From Gracilaria gracilis (taxonomy: Eukaryota; Rhodophyta; Florideophyceae; Gracilariales; Gracilariaceae), in NCBI GenBank assembly GCA_030374805.1, contig JARGSG010000229.1, positions 124,001 to 188,000 on the forward strand: a stretch of DNA of 64,000 bases, in the 5' to 3' direction. The translations under genes and the position numbers were made by a program. The notes beneath the pieces are model-generated. The model was not told the DNA's origin, made no database searches, and worked only from the letters and a program-made list of their open reading frames with translations. Positions 1 through 10,480 of the stretch are shown one piece after another. Within the stretch, counting starts at the first letter, position 1. Every line of letters begins with the position of its first letter.

Positions 1-12
1 ATAATCTTTATG

Positions 13-86
13 GGACAGCCGTCGGGGATGGCGTGGCGCTCCATCGGCGCGACGAGGGAGCGAAATGAGGCCCCAGTCTACTGTTC
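13..86. repeat. Decayed copy of a 74-bp foldback element
   Basis: It begins GGACAGC and ends CTGTTC, the spacing seen in the better copies at 890-963 and 1382-1455. The left arm, with its GGCGTGGCGC core, is recognisable. The right arm has lost most of its complementarity. Confidence 0.5.
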
Positions 87-889
87 TACTTATCCTTACT
101 AGTAACAAGGCGTATATCTTCACATTTATTTAGTTCCGTATCTCTCGCGTCTTCAAGCTTTCCTTAACATCTCTTTGACTCAATCACGTGCAATAGATGA
201 AGTACCAGTTTCCCTTCATCCCCTCTCCGTGCGCCCTGAAAGGCAAAGCTGGAGTTCTTGTAGGTATGTTTTGTAGGCGTGTCGCCCAGGGAACCAGTTA
301 TGCGACACGTTATTGTGCATTGACGCGGCAGAAGGTAGACCGAAGTGAATTGTGGTTCATGGATGTAACAATGAAGCGCCATTGCACTCCTGGCCACTGC
401 CCAGTCGTCATGTTTTCCGAATAATATAATACGAACCTTTCCCTAAGGAAATGAAACTTTTAATCATCCACGAAGATATTGGTCTTTCTAAAATCCAAGT
501 AATAATATAAATATATATAGCAATAGAGTAGTTTCAATTCTACACTAACGTCCCAGGGGCGACTGTCTGGCGCGGACACCGTCCGCCCGATACATATTGC
601 TGCATAGCCGTAGGCGAAACATGCGCATCTCCACATACTACTGTCACGCACGAATGCTCGTGCGCAAACATCGTATAAGTCATTCTTTTACAGGATTGGC
701 TCACATGAAATTAAATCCTTCTTCACGGGGACTTTGAACCTAGTAAGAAAATTATGGGGGTACATTTATTAATCACGTTAGTATAGTGAGCATTGCTGCG
801 GATGCTCTTGAAACACTCTATATTAGTGTGTTTGGGTGGTTTTGAATCCCTCCAAACGCATCCAGGACCGTCGGTCTAGACCAACCGCC
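87..889. other. No supported gene
   Basis: Short ORFs occur on both strands, but none shows a recognisable domain or a coherent reading frame. The stretch is moderately AT-rich with no clear repeat. Confidence 0.5.
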
Positions 890-963
890 GGACAACGGAC
901 CCGGGTGTCGCGGCGCTTCATCGGTGCACTGATGAAGCGCCACTGCACATCGGTCCGCTGTCC
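890..963. repeat. 74-bp foldback element
   Basis: The outer inverted termini are GGACAACGGACC and GGTCCGCTGTCC. They flank an imperfect 44-bp palindrome (905-948) centred on the ATCGGTGCACTGAT core. The whole unit can fold into one hairpin. It has the same length and termini as the copy at 1382-1455. Confidence 0.75.
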
Positions 964-1153
964 AAAAAAATAATTTTTTTTTTGCCGTGCCGCCCCGGTC
1001 GGTCCCGAATATCTGTATCCGGGGCACAAGTGCTACTACTACTGGATATCGCGTTTCCAGAAACATCGCAGCCATGTACAACTAACTCCCGTTCGGGTCT
1101 GTTTCACAGCCCCCTGTACTACATTTTTCAGTAGCTTACACAGGTCGGTTGCC

Positions 1154-1228
1154 TTCACTATGGCTTGGGTGTCGTGGCGCTTCATCGGTGCACCGATGAA
1201 GCGCCACGACACTTGGGTCCGCTGTCAA
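1154..1228. repeat. Foldback element with a perfect 44-bp palindrome
   Basis: Bases 1169-1212 equal their own reverse complement exactly, with TCGGTGCACCGA at the centre. The right flank keeps the family end GGTCCGCTGTC. The left terminal repeat is degraded. Confidence 0.75.
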
Positions 1229-1288
1229 CGGCGCGCTGGTGGTTCCAAGTATGCCACCACCCAAGCTCCATCACTCAGGGCACGTGGA

Positions 1289-1335
1289 CAGCGGGCCGGA
1301 GTGCACTTTGGCTTCATTGCTATGGCACGTTGACG
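1289..1335. repeat. Left-half remnant of the foldback element
   Basis: It starts GGACAGCGGGCCGGAGTG, like the left end of the 1382-1455 copy, then diverges before the palindrome centre. Confidence 0.35.
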
Positions 1336-1381
1336 GTGTCATGTATGCAAACAACACACGTTTATCACTCACGGCGCATTG

Positions 1382-1455
1382 GGACAGCAGACCGGAGTGG
1401 CGTGGCGCTTCACCGGTCCACCGATGAAGCGCCACGCCACCCCAGTCCGCTGTCC
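1382..1455. repeat. 74-bp foldback element
   Basis: It starts GGACAGCAGACC and ends AGTCCGCTGTCC. The internal palindrome at 1397-1440 has arms GTGGCGTGGCGCTTC and the complementary GAAGCGCCACGCCAC with a near-palindromic centre. It is exactly 74 bp, like the copy at 890-963. Confidence 0.75.
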
Positions 1456-1998
1456 AAGGCTGGAAGTAGTGCGCCAGAAACTTCTTTTATTTATGTATTG
1501 CCTAAAAATTGTTGTGCAAGTGTGCTATAGATGATATGAGCTTAATGTATCTTTGTAAATGGGGCACGAGTATGCTCTAAAATACGATATACGCACGGGA
1601 TACACGTTAAACTAATATTGAGCGGACATGATGAAATAGAAGGTAGTGAATGAGAGAGAGGGATACAACGAAGGGAGAGAGTGGAATGGAAGATATGATG
1701 ATGGAGAGGACGAGCACGAAAATGAAAATAAAGAGATGTTAGGTGGCCATGATAAAAATAAAAATAAGGGATTACAAAGACGGACAGACACTAATAGATG
1801 ACGAAGATGAGTCGTTTTAATATATGGCCTGTGTTGGTGGGTGTGTTCTTGGTAGAGGCTTGACACGAAATGTGAACACATGATTTGTTTGAACGGTAAC
1901 GTAAAGAGAATTGAAGAACAAAAATGGGTTAATGTGCATGGGCTGAGGAGAGTTTGTGTATATACACGGAATACACGGTTTAAAATTTGTTCTAAGTA
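1456..1998. other. No supported gene
   Basis: AT-rich sequence with a purine-rich patch near 1640-1730. The only ORF here is a low-complexity Ser/Pro/Phe frame on the minus strand, which looks like a composition artefact. Confidence 0.5.
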
Positions 1999-2829
1999 CT
2001 AAAGAATGTCATTTCCAAGAACAATTTCAGAGTTGGTGTGGAAAGGGGTAGGATCCTGCCTTTTGGCTAATTCTTCATCTGCGGAGGTGAGATAAAAGTA
2101 GAAATTTCTGGATTCATACTCCGAGAAGGGAGCTAGGAAGGTAATAAGGGTGTTGCTGTATTCTAGAATGAATTCCACTGTAGCGGGGATATTGTAGGAG
2201 AGTCATCTTTCTAAGGTGGGTATCGCTAGAAGCTTCTTAACAATAGTTGAGACAATGCTTTTGTACTCGGTGGCCACTTGATGCATGGTAACGAATCCAA
2301 ACGAAGAACCGACGAGATTGAAGGAAGAGATCTCAACTGGCTTTTGGTAGTAAGACTGGGGAGAGGTTTGTTCGTCGACGATAGTGCAATTAAGAACTGC
2401 GGTCCAGAGGCTTTGAGCTATTGCAAAAGCCCCTTTTCCGGTGGCTGTGGCTAGAGTATTGGGAGAGTGAGGCACGATACCATCCTATGAGAAAGCGCCG
2501 ACAGCAGTAATGGCGATATAAAGAGCGGCTCGTATGCAGTGCTCAGTTCCGTATTGGTAAAATATGGGAACAATGCGACCATTTTGGATGAAGACCAAGT
2601 CTTCTATACATGAGGCCAGGCAAAATATAATTACTCTTTTGAGAAGGTTGTTCGTGCCACAGAAGAAGATTGGACATTGTGGAAGGCAGTCTGGAGAAAT
2701 GAATTCTTCGATGGAGAGAAAGTTATCTTCAAGAGAACCTTTGTTGTAAACAATGGTGATAATACGCCGTCTACCTATGAAAAAAGGTGCCATGATTGTA
2801 GAAGGGAGGGAGAATGGGCGGGAGGACAT
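1999..2829 (-). pseudogene. Decayed ORF of unknown family
   Basis: One minus-strand frame runs from an ATG at 2829 to a stop at 1999-2001, about 276 codons. It is interrupted only by TAG at 2485-2487 and TGA at 2203-2205. Protein-like composition continues across both stops, for example IPATVEFILEYSNT downstream of the second. The frame also stays open for roughly 35 codons upstream of the ATG. I do not recognise the family. It lies divergently from the decayed plus-strand ORF at 3390-4342, so the two may be parts of one lost element. That link is inference. Confidence 0.5.
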
Positions 2830-3389
2830 TGGGGCGAGTTTATTTGAGGGTATGGGCTGTTGGAAGCTGTCCGGTGTTGGTAGCTTTTAAAAGAAAATTG
2901 TATACATGTAAGGGAGTGAGAAGAGATTTAAGTAGAGGTAAGGGCTGTTCTTGTGTTCATTGGAAAAACTGTTCCAGGGGACAAGGGGATTTGTATGATT
3001 AGTTATGGAAAGACATGGGCAGCAGGATTGTAGTGGAGGTAGGGCCGAAGAGTGTGTTTATGAGAAGGAATGCAGTGAAGTAAGGAATAAAAAGTGAGAG
3101 TCCACGGTACCGTTGGTACTTAAGAGTTGGTGCATTGGGGGCTTCAATGGGAAATGGTATGGACAAAAGGGGGGGAATTGTGGGGATTTCTAAGAAAAAA
3201 AGGAAATCGTGCGGAATGGAGGGAAGTATGAGTGGATATGAATCGGGTAAAAATGGTCGTGCAGTGCAAGTGGGTGTGTGGCAGACAGTGCTACAGGTGT
3301 GCGGAGTGGGGAGGAGTGCTGCAACTGGTGGGTTCATCTCTCTTGTTCTTATCTATCTTCGTTATCGTGAACTGCCGTTTATTTCTGCG

Positions 3390-4342
3390 ATGTCGAATGG
3401 GTACGTTGAGGACGAGGAGCTAGTGGATCTGCTTAACCGGTCGGAGGTACCCGAGACGCCACCGGGAAGGAAGGAGAAGGGTGTGGAAAAGGTTTGAATG
3501 GGGAATAAGGGGGGAAGTGGGGATGGAGAGGGGGGTGGGGATGATGGGGATGGAGGGGATGGGAGACCGGAGAGGAAGTTTGAGGCGGAGATGGAGGAGT
3601 GGTTGAGGAGGCTTTGGGGAGAACTGAAGGAGCATTTGGACGACTGGCTTTCTGATATCGTGAGTGAAATGGGAGGGGTGGTGCTGAGTGTGTCGGAGAT
3701 TGGGGTGCAAATGGATTTGATTTCGATGATTCGGAGAAGGATGAACTTTGCTGGAGTGGGGACTGGAAGGCATGTGATTGGGATGGTAGAGAGCGTTGGG
3801 AGGGAGATGGTGAAGCTGAGAAGGAGAATAGGGGGCTGAGGGGACGTGTGGAGGTGTTGAAGGCGCAAGTGGGACAGGTGGAGAAGGCGTGCCAATTGTT
3901 GTTGGGGGTGAACGAACTGGTGAGGGAAGGAGGCGTTGGGAGGGAGGCGGGAAGAGAGAAAGGGTCACTGGTGACGCCTGGCTCTCGTGGTAGATATCGG
4001 TGTGTGAGGGGGAGGAGCGGAGATGGGAATGGAGGGGAGGTTGGGGGTAGTCGGCTGAGGAAGAGGCGAAAGGGTGGGGTGATGGTGGACGAGGATGAGG
4101 ATGTGTGTGTGCCGCGGCAGCTGCCGGGTAGAGGGCCACTAGTTGGTTTTGGTAGTGCGGCGGCGGCTGTGCGAACGGCGGAGTGCATAGTGGAAGAGCA
4201 GTAAGAGAAGAGGTTGGAAGGGGTTGGGAGCCGGTTTGGGGCTAGGAGGGTGTACGAGAATGGAGAGAATGTTCCGCCGGAGTTCTTCAGCTTGACATTT
4301 AGGGAAACTGGGACTCAGGATCCGAATGCAGGGTTGGAATGA
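3390..4342 (+). pseudogene. Decayed coiled-coil ORF of unknown family
   Basis: From the ATG at 3390 the frame reads an acidic N-terminus (MSNGYVEDEELVDLLNRS) up to TGA at 3495-3497. It then continues in the same frame through a Gly/Asp patch and an amphipathic helical stretch (EMEEWLRRLWGELKEHL). Near 3670-3840 the protein-like signal moves to another frame with a heptad-like segment (LRGRVEVLKAQVGQVEKA) and a basic patch (LRKRRKGG). That frame passes one in-frame TAA at 4202-4204 and ends at TGA 4340-4342. The acidic, coiled-coil and basic regions would suit an ORF1 or gag-like or DNA-binding protein, but no family motif is visible. The opposite strand carries long Pro/Ser/His ORFs that I read as shadows. 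Confidence 0.45.
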
Positions 4343-4778
4343 GGGCGCGCTAGTGGTGGGGTCGTAATTTTTTAGAGTGTTTTTGACGAGTGTCGGGAAT
4401 CTAAAGTTACGAGCGGTAGCAGGGGAACTGCAAACTAGCCTTCAACTGCAGTAGCTGATGTTTGAACTGCACTGGACGGAAACGTAATTTCCAAAAAAAA
4501 TTTTTTTGCCTTGCCAACTAGCGCAAATTGCAAAAATGCTAGTTTTTTTGGACTTTTTTTCACAACTAGTGATCTAGCATACTAAACTAGCATTCCGAGA
4601 ACACCGAAGAAGAGATCATGAAAAAGTTTCTATCCAAGCTGTTTCAAAGCAGAAAGGAAGTTGAACGCGACCCACATCGCCATGTCCGCACCCTCCAAGC
4701 AAGCGCATCAGTGAACGACACTGAATTGACGACTGCCCGAAGGCTACTGAGGCCAATAAGAACGCTCTAGAGCCTGAA
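4343..4778. other. No supported gene; A/T homopolymer patches
   Basis: Short A and T runs around 4492-4560 and a repeated CTAGCAT/ACTAGC word. No ORF is supported. It separates the decayed coiled-coil ORF from the gypsy remnant. Confidence 0.45.
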
Positions 4779-5276
4779 TTGGCGACGAAGAAGGCTGCCA
4801 ACGAACTATCCAGGTCCACCAGATCGCAAAAGGCTAAGGCGGCCCATAGTAAATCAGGAACCGTTGGTCGTTTGAAACCAGCCCTGCGGAATGATACGTT
4901 CAGCTGCTCTATCACTGTATCTGACGGAATTAGTTCAATTTATTCAACTGGCAGACGCGATGATGGAAAGAACGACAGCATCGTCTCCTCCCGACTTGCA
5001 GAAGCAGGGGCGTTGAAGGGAATTTTCAAACTCACAGCAATCAAGAAAACGAAGCTTTCTGTAGCTCTCAGGAAAGGAACTGAACAAACTGCAGATAATT
5101 TTAGCTTTTCGAGGCCCTGGGCAGTGCGACGCACGATTCTGCACCGAGCCTCTGAAAATCTCGCTCTCATGAACATATCATTCTTGGTAGCCAATGATGA
5201 TCTGGCTTGGGAAAACCTTCTCATCGGCCGTCCGATTTTGCGCACTTCCTACGCAATCATGGCTACTACGGAATGA
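4779..5276 (+). pseudogene. Retropepsin C-terminal-like remnant
   Basis: This is a 165-codon open frame whose C-terminal end carries VANDDLAWENLLIGRPILR. That resembles the flap and tail region of Ty3/gypsy proteases, which usually reads as acidic residues followed by a LLGRP-like motif. The upstream part is basic and unrecognised and may be the end of gag. No D-T/S-G active site is visible. Its place just upstream of integrase remnants supports the call, but it is a motif-level guess. Confidence 0.35.
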
Positions 5277-5699
5277 ATGCACTGGCTCGCAGCGACTGTT
5301 GCTGGTTTTGATCTCTTCATCGACCCACAACAACCTGATTTTCGTCCTTGATCCACTGTCTCTTGTGACCGGTCTCAGCCAATCGTCGAATCGAAAAGTC
5401 CTCCTCTAAATCGTTCGTCTAAGCTCGTATTTTTACATCTGTTTCCACATTAGTAGCTTGGATAACGTCTGGGCTGACATGCTGTCCCGTTGGGCGGTGC
5501 TGCACATAGTCCGTCGGCTCATCAAGTTCCCACTCCTGCCGTCCACTAATTCGGAAGACTCCTGCTGGCCATCTCCGAGAGAAATAAGTCAGCAACAAAA
5601 GAAGCACGATACACAATGCACAACCGACCTGATTCAGGCACAAGGGCACTGGAAAACTCCATCGGGAGCCATCTGGATTTCTGAGAGCTCTGAAAATCT

Positions 5700-6414
5700 C
5701 CAAATTTGATTGTGCTTCGTTGGACACACAGATCCGACTGGTAATCGTGGTAAAGGAATCACAGACAAGATAATCTGCCATCATTACTACTGGAAGACCC
5801 TTCACGAAGACATACACACCTTTGTGGCAGCATGCATCCACTGCGTATCGACGATAGGCGTAGAAAAGGTACCGTGATCATTTGGACCAGCACTGCATGG
5901 CATGAAGGCGAACTAAGTACGGCAGTTCGACTGAATCCAAATTGGTCCAAGCTGCACTGGTCCAAAGTATGCTCTTATGCTTCGCAACGACCATTCAGAT
6001 TACCAATGGCTCTTTCCTACGCTAGAAACCACTGCGGATAATGCTGCTCTGGCAATCATTGATTGGTATGAGAACTCTAACGTTCCCCAGGGTCTGTTGT
6101 GAGACGGTCCAACTCACTTTCGCAACGCTACCTTATGACTTATGACTAAAGCACTGCGTGTTTCACATCAATTAAGGGTGCCATGTACCCCATGGAGCAA
6201 TAGTGCAGTAGAACGTCTTGGCAAAGAAGTTGTGTGTACCTTTCAGGCTCTCACGTCTGAAAAACAAATCGAATTTAAGGATTGGACAGATCTGTTGCCG
6301 TTCACAGAGAGTGTGCTCAACAATGCACCTTCTCCCCACCGACACAATGTTCCACCGGTCACTGCCTTCTCGGCATGGAACCAACACCCCAATTTTCACA
6401 TTTTTACGAACTAA
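5700..6414 (+). pseudogene. Broken Ty3/gypsy integrase
   Basis: The translated plus strand shows an H-H-C-C zinc-binding pattern (ICHHYYWKTLHEDIHTFVAA followed by CIHC). A core with repeated in-frame stops follows, and then the integrase end at 6142-6414 (PWSNSAVERLGKEVV and LNNAPSPHRHNVPPVTAFSA), which contains the glutamate of the DDE triad. The stops rule out a functional protein. The VERLGKEV wording differs from the integrase of the large element downstream. Confidence 0.65.
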
Positions 6415-6599
6415 TACTGCTAAGTCTGTGACGGTATCCAAAGCCCAAATGAAACGCGGTGTGAACGTCAAGGCCTTTTAGAACAACATATCTCAAATCC
6501 ATCCCATTGTGCATAATGCTTTGCTACGCAATCGAGAGCGGTCACGAACATGCGCTTCTAAAGGATTCCTATCGAAATTTGACAAGAGTGATTTTCTCC

Positions 6600-6967
6600 T
6601 GGTTGCTCGAGAAGAATTTTTTGTCGGCTAGAAACTCGTGCTGCGCTGGCGTGGTTCGCGCCGAATCGTTGAAGCGTTATCGGACAACATGTTTCAAGTA
6701 GAAGACCTTCGTAACGGTATGTTGCAAGAGGTTCATGGTACACGACCCAAGTTCTACCATGATGCGTCTTTGAACAAAGAAGCAATTCTTTCTCATGTAC
6801 TGTCGTCCGAAATTGGTTTGCCAGTCTCAACACTGCTTACGTTGGTTGAAGATAATGACAATATCTTTGTGCACGTCCGTTGGAAAGCACTCGGACATTC
6901 AGAGAACACTCTGGAACCGCTGAAAAAGATCTACGACGGCGTCTCTGTGCTGGTAAGAAAGCTCTAA
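6600..6967 (+). pseudogene. Integrase tail and chromodomain remnant
   Basis: An open segment reads a tail motif (RWRGSRRIVEALSDNMFQVE) and then a chromodomain-like block (IFVHVRWKALGHSENTLEPL) before the stop at 6967. Chromodomains fused after integrase define chromoviruses and are thought to steer integration to marked chromatin. The frame is not cleanly joined to the integrase upstream. Confidence 0.6.
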
Positions 6968-7381
6968 CAAGGAAGAACACTCTGAAGAACCTTGCTGAAA
7001 TTGCCCGCAAGGAACTTTTTATTCGAAGAAGAGAATTGTAGCGAATTCATAGGTACTCAATCCACTTTGACAGGCCTCTGGCCATCATCCTGCTGGACTG
7101 TGACCTGTTTAGGATACAGGTCACCTCAAGCGAGCTGCCACCCACGCAGGTCTTGCGTGGCACTCTTCGTAGGTAGCACTTGAGATGTTAGCGCTCCATT
7201 CGAGGTCATGAAATCGTGCCATATAAAACACGATTCTCACCTCCTTCAGTAAACAAAAAAGCCATCGAACTACATACCTTTACCCTTTCAACCGGCGCCC
7301 ATAGCCGACTGGCGCACAGAAACGAAGCTCCACAGGCTTCTTCGACAACTTTTTCTTCCTCTGCCCGTCCAAAATCTCCGG
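6968..7381. other. No gene; two small hairpins
   Basis: A perfect 8-bp stem lies at 7100-7107/7117-7124 (GTGACCTG/CAGGTCAC). Close behind is a second, bulged stem at about 7136-7162. These may belong to the untranslated end of the gypsy remnant. No ORF is supported. Confidence 0.4.
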
Positions 7382-8077
7382 TCACTGGGCGACAAAGGTG
7401 TGCTCCAAACCATTCTTATTACCAGTTTTCTCTTCAAGAAGAAGACGTAGAAGAACATGGCGGGCTCCTTCACCTGAAGAAGAAACTGGCTTCTCGTCAT
7501 TCAAAAAGGTTGCCAATGTCTTCATTTCAGAGGTTTCCAGGGCATCAAGATCAATAATTCCCCAGAGCAAACGGAACTGCTCTTGGTGGCTTTCTTTGTG
7601 TTCAGCATAATGACGGCCTAAGAAACCTGCCACCGAAAGGATTGGTACACAGTATTTCCAGAAAGCCATCATATGCTCCACAGCTTCCTTTTTGCGAGTT
7701 CCAGATCCAAAGAAACGTGTAGGGTCTCCCGAGGTATCCAACTTCTGCACATAAGTAAGACCCATGTCATCGAGACCCTTTACAATGATCTTTGTGAGAC
7801 CAAACGTTTTCTCGATAATGATTTCAATATCAAGAGCACATCCGAAAGCAGAAAATCCGTGTTCTTCTGAAGTCCGGGAAGACCATGCTCGGCGCACGTC
7901 GTCACAAATACCATCAATGTTTTTCTTGAAAGGACCAAAATCGAGAAACGTATTCTTAAGAAGAGGAATAGTTACATCTTTGCCCTCCGTGTCATCGGTT
8001 TGGAGATTTTCTGCAGCTTCTTCCGGCAAGCATCTCCTAAAGTATTGTGATAGAGTGACCAGCTCCTGTGCCAGAAT
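7382..8077 (-). CDS. Uncharacterised ORF, probably partial
   Basis: About 231 codons are open on the minus strand, with balanced amino-acid composition and helical segments (IIEKTFGLTKIIVKGLDDMG; SEMKTLATFLNDEK). There is no in-frame ATG near its 5' end. A CAG acceptor-like site precedes GAGCTGGTCACTC near 8060-8070, so this could be the last exon of a spliced gene or a truncated fragment. I recognise no domain. It abuts the gypsy remnant. Confidence 0.4.
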   Translation of the reverse strand: MLAQELVTLSQYFRRCLPEEAAENLQTDDTEGKDVTIPLLKNTFLDFGPFKKNIDGICDDVRRAWSSRTSEEHGFSAFGCALDIEIIIEKTFGLTKIIVKGLDDMGLTYVQKLDTSGDPTRFFGSGTRKKEAVEHMMAFWKYCVPILSVAGFLGRHYAEHKESHQEQFRLLWGIIDLDALETSEMKTLATFLNDEKPVSSSGEGARHVLLRLLLEEKTGNKNGLEHTFVAQ

Positions 8078-9558
8078 CAAATTTAGATAGGGGTACAGAA
8101 ACTTTAGTCAAGGCAGCGGACGAAAAAAGAGCAGAAGAAAATCTTCTTTGAGGGCCTACAAACGCGAATCAGTGTCGTCAAGCGCTACAGCACTAAATGA
8201 ATCAGGGTATTATCAAAATGGAGGTGTTCTGCTGTAAAGGTTATTTTCTAAAAAGAGGGAACGAATGGTCTGACTGAAAGCAGGCTGTGAGTTGAGAGGT
8301 TTTGCAAATCCTTAAATGTAGGTGTTTTTGTGCTTCTTCAAGGTTTCCAATTACTCCCATGGCCAGTTCGAAACGGCTATTTTTCTTTTTTGTGACGCAA
8401 AAGCGGATAAAGTCCGATTCAATCCCTTAACACTTAATTTAAAACCATTTTCCTAAAAGAATTACTTGTGGGGGTCAGTTTATCGACTTTGAGGAGGAAC
8501 AAACACTATTATTTTTCCCGCTTGTGGGATTTTTGTTATGTTCTATGTTTTTATCGTTTCGACCGTACAGATGGCGTGCATACGACTGCTGGTGATATTT
8601 TATTGCTTTTGACATCATCCCGTTTCTTTTTATGGTACTGAAATCCGCACATGGGACTCTTTTACTAATTTGGCTTCGTATCAAAGTTGATTTTCTTCAA
8701 TTTTGTCATCTGTTTGACTTTTCGGTTTTCTCATATTTTTGTGCGTCGAAAGGGTAGGCCTAAATATGACACTTGGCTGGAATGCTAATGACAGGTGTTC
8801 GTGGCTGCTGCGCTATCATTCTTAGAGGAAGTCTCCAAACACCTTCTTGTTTATTTTTCTTTTGTCAAATAGTACACCACACATACCGAAATAGTCTTCA
8901 AAATTCGTGCAATAGGACAGAAGCGTTTGTATCGGAAAAGTAATCCAGAGCGCTCCCGTGGTGTCTTGGTTTGGGATTAATATCATTTCAGGGGTGTATG
9001 AAAGGCCTAGTATGTATGGGTTTTATAGGTTAAGCGGTTCTAAACTCTAATTTTGCACTATTGTATTATAAACAATAGGTTAAACAATTAATCAATCTTT
9101 CATTCTGTCAAATGACTCTTCTTCTGCTCTATATAACTTGCAGCATCAAGGCAATCTTTCAATACGAAAAATTCTTTACTTTGAGCTGGTTTTCGAGCGT
9201 GAGCGCGATTTTTGGCCCTTCAGGTTGACGTAACATCAGCGTCTTTGGTTTATTTTATCCGTTTGGTGCGATTTATTTCACAGGTTTTGTGGTGAGTGCT
9301 TGTGACCTGAACAAGGGTCCCTTTTATTGCCTTATCTTTGATATTTTTTATCGTTCCAGTTTTTTACGCCGCTTCTATTTAAGATTAAGGTTGTAGCCGA
9401 TAGACGTAAGATGGTTTCAACATGTGTAGAATTCATTTTTCCCTAAAAAGAGAGATGCAATAAAATCAGAACGCTTGTTTTTCTTTTTCGGAAGCGCGTC
9501 ATTCTTTTTGGTGTTTCTAAGGATTTTTGTCATCTCCTTCGAATACTTTTTCAATCCA
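8078..9558. other. No supported gene
   Basis: AT-rich sequence with T-rich patches (8380-8760, 9340-9590). No coherent reading frame, RNA gene or obvious repeat was seen on either strand. Confidence 0.5.
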
Positions 9559-9852
9559 TCAATGTACGTTCTTTTTTTTGTAAGCCGAAACATTCAAAAC
9601 CTCTGGGTTGGGGTCACCAAATTGATCGTAAAGCGCTTGGTTAAATGTGCGAAGTGCTTTTGCGCGTAACATGTATACCGAGGTACTCGATCTCGCATGG
9701 GTTTTAGTATCATCAAGATTAGATGTTTTCAATAGGCTATATTTGGTGGCGGAATCGAGGGGGTGTCCCAAAACTCCGTGAGACACCCCAAAAAGATTTT
9801 TTTCCATATCTCGACAGAGATATGAGAGCGCAGCTTCCACGCTGCGCTCCAT
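9559..9852 (-). CDS. Weak uncharacterised ORF
   Basis: It starts at an ATG on the minus strand and encodes 97 residues. The C-terminal half (ALRTFNQALYDQFGDPNPEV) looks protein-like, while the N-terminal part does not. No domain was recognised. It may be a fragment of the same decayed minus-strand sequence as 10077-10480. Confidence 0.2.
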   Translation of the reverse strand: MERSVEAALSYLCRDMEKNLFGVSHGVLGHPLDSATKYSLLKTSNLDDTKTHARSSTSVYMLRAKALRTFNQALYDQFGDPNPEVLNVSAYKKKNVH

Positions 9853-10076
9853 TTCACCCGACGCCGCCGCCGCTCACTGCTGCTATTGCTGAAGTTTGTC
9901 GAACATGGCATTATCGATGTTGCTCATAGGCGTGACTCTGACGTACGTCGGCGTTCTTTATGACACAGGAACGGCAAGCAGGATGAAAGATTTATTGCAT
10001 TGCAGGGAGCACTGTGCGGCATCAAGGGCCACGATGTATATGAAAGTTACAGAACGTAATGAGGAATGAACTCAAT

Positions 10077-10480
10077 TCAAAGGAAAAGCATCGCTTGGAC
10101 TTCGTTATCAACTAAACGGAGAGCGCGCGCGCAGGACGGAGAACGCTGCGCCATGATGGAAAGTGCTAGACCTACAGCGATTTCCCGCACGAAAAGCTCT
10201 GGATACTCTTTCAAATTATTCTTAAGCTCATTCAGAGAGATACCGCGTTTGAAGAGAAAAAGTCGTACAGAGAGTCTTCGCAAGCAAGTAGCCGAACCTG
10301 GACCCGTTCTTCTTTTGCACCGTCGTTTTCATACTTCTCTAGTTATTCATTCTCGATATAATCCGCAGTAACCTCCTTTACTTCGTTCTCGATTAAGTTT
10401 GTAGACATCGCACGGGGTATGTCGGAGTGGTCGGTATCGTCATTAGTAACCTTATAGATAGCTTCTTCTGCAGTTGACAT
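10077..10480 (-). pseudogene. Decayed small ORF of unknown family
   Basis: A minus-strand ATG at 10480 opens 45 acidic codons (MSTAEEAIYKVTNDDTDHSD and onward) to a TAA. The same frame then continues (LEKYENDGAKEERVQVRLLA), and protein-like sequence shifts to another frame (RGISLNELKNNLKEYPELFV) ending near 10077. One stop and one frameshift make a pseudogene likely. No family was recognised. Confidence 0.35.

Larger units (their letters stand above)
4779..6967 (+). mobile_element. Decayed chromovirus-type Ty3/gypsy remnant
   Basis: The pieces appear in Ty3/gypsy order on the plus strand: a protease-tail-like segment, a short RNase H tail (VWADMLSRW near 5468-5495), an integrase and a chromodomain. 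No reverse transcriptase core is visible between about 5280 and 5460, so that part seems deleted. Many in-frame stops break the integrase. No LTRs were found by eye. It differs in sequence from the large element at 13563-25002 and so is a second Ty3/gypsy lineage. Confidence 0.65.

Noticed and set aside
3420..4188. Two ~240-codon minus-strand ORFs rich in Pro, Ser and His
   Set aside because: They mirror a purine-rich plus strand carrying coiled-coil sequence. The composition looks like a shadow.
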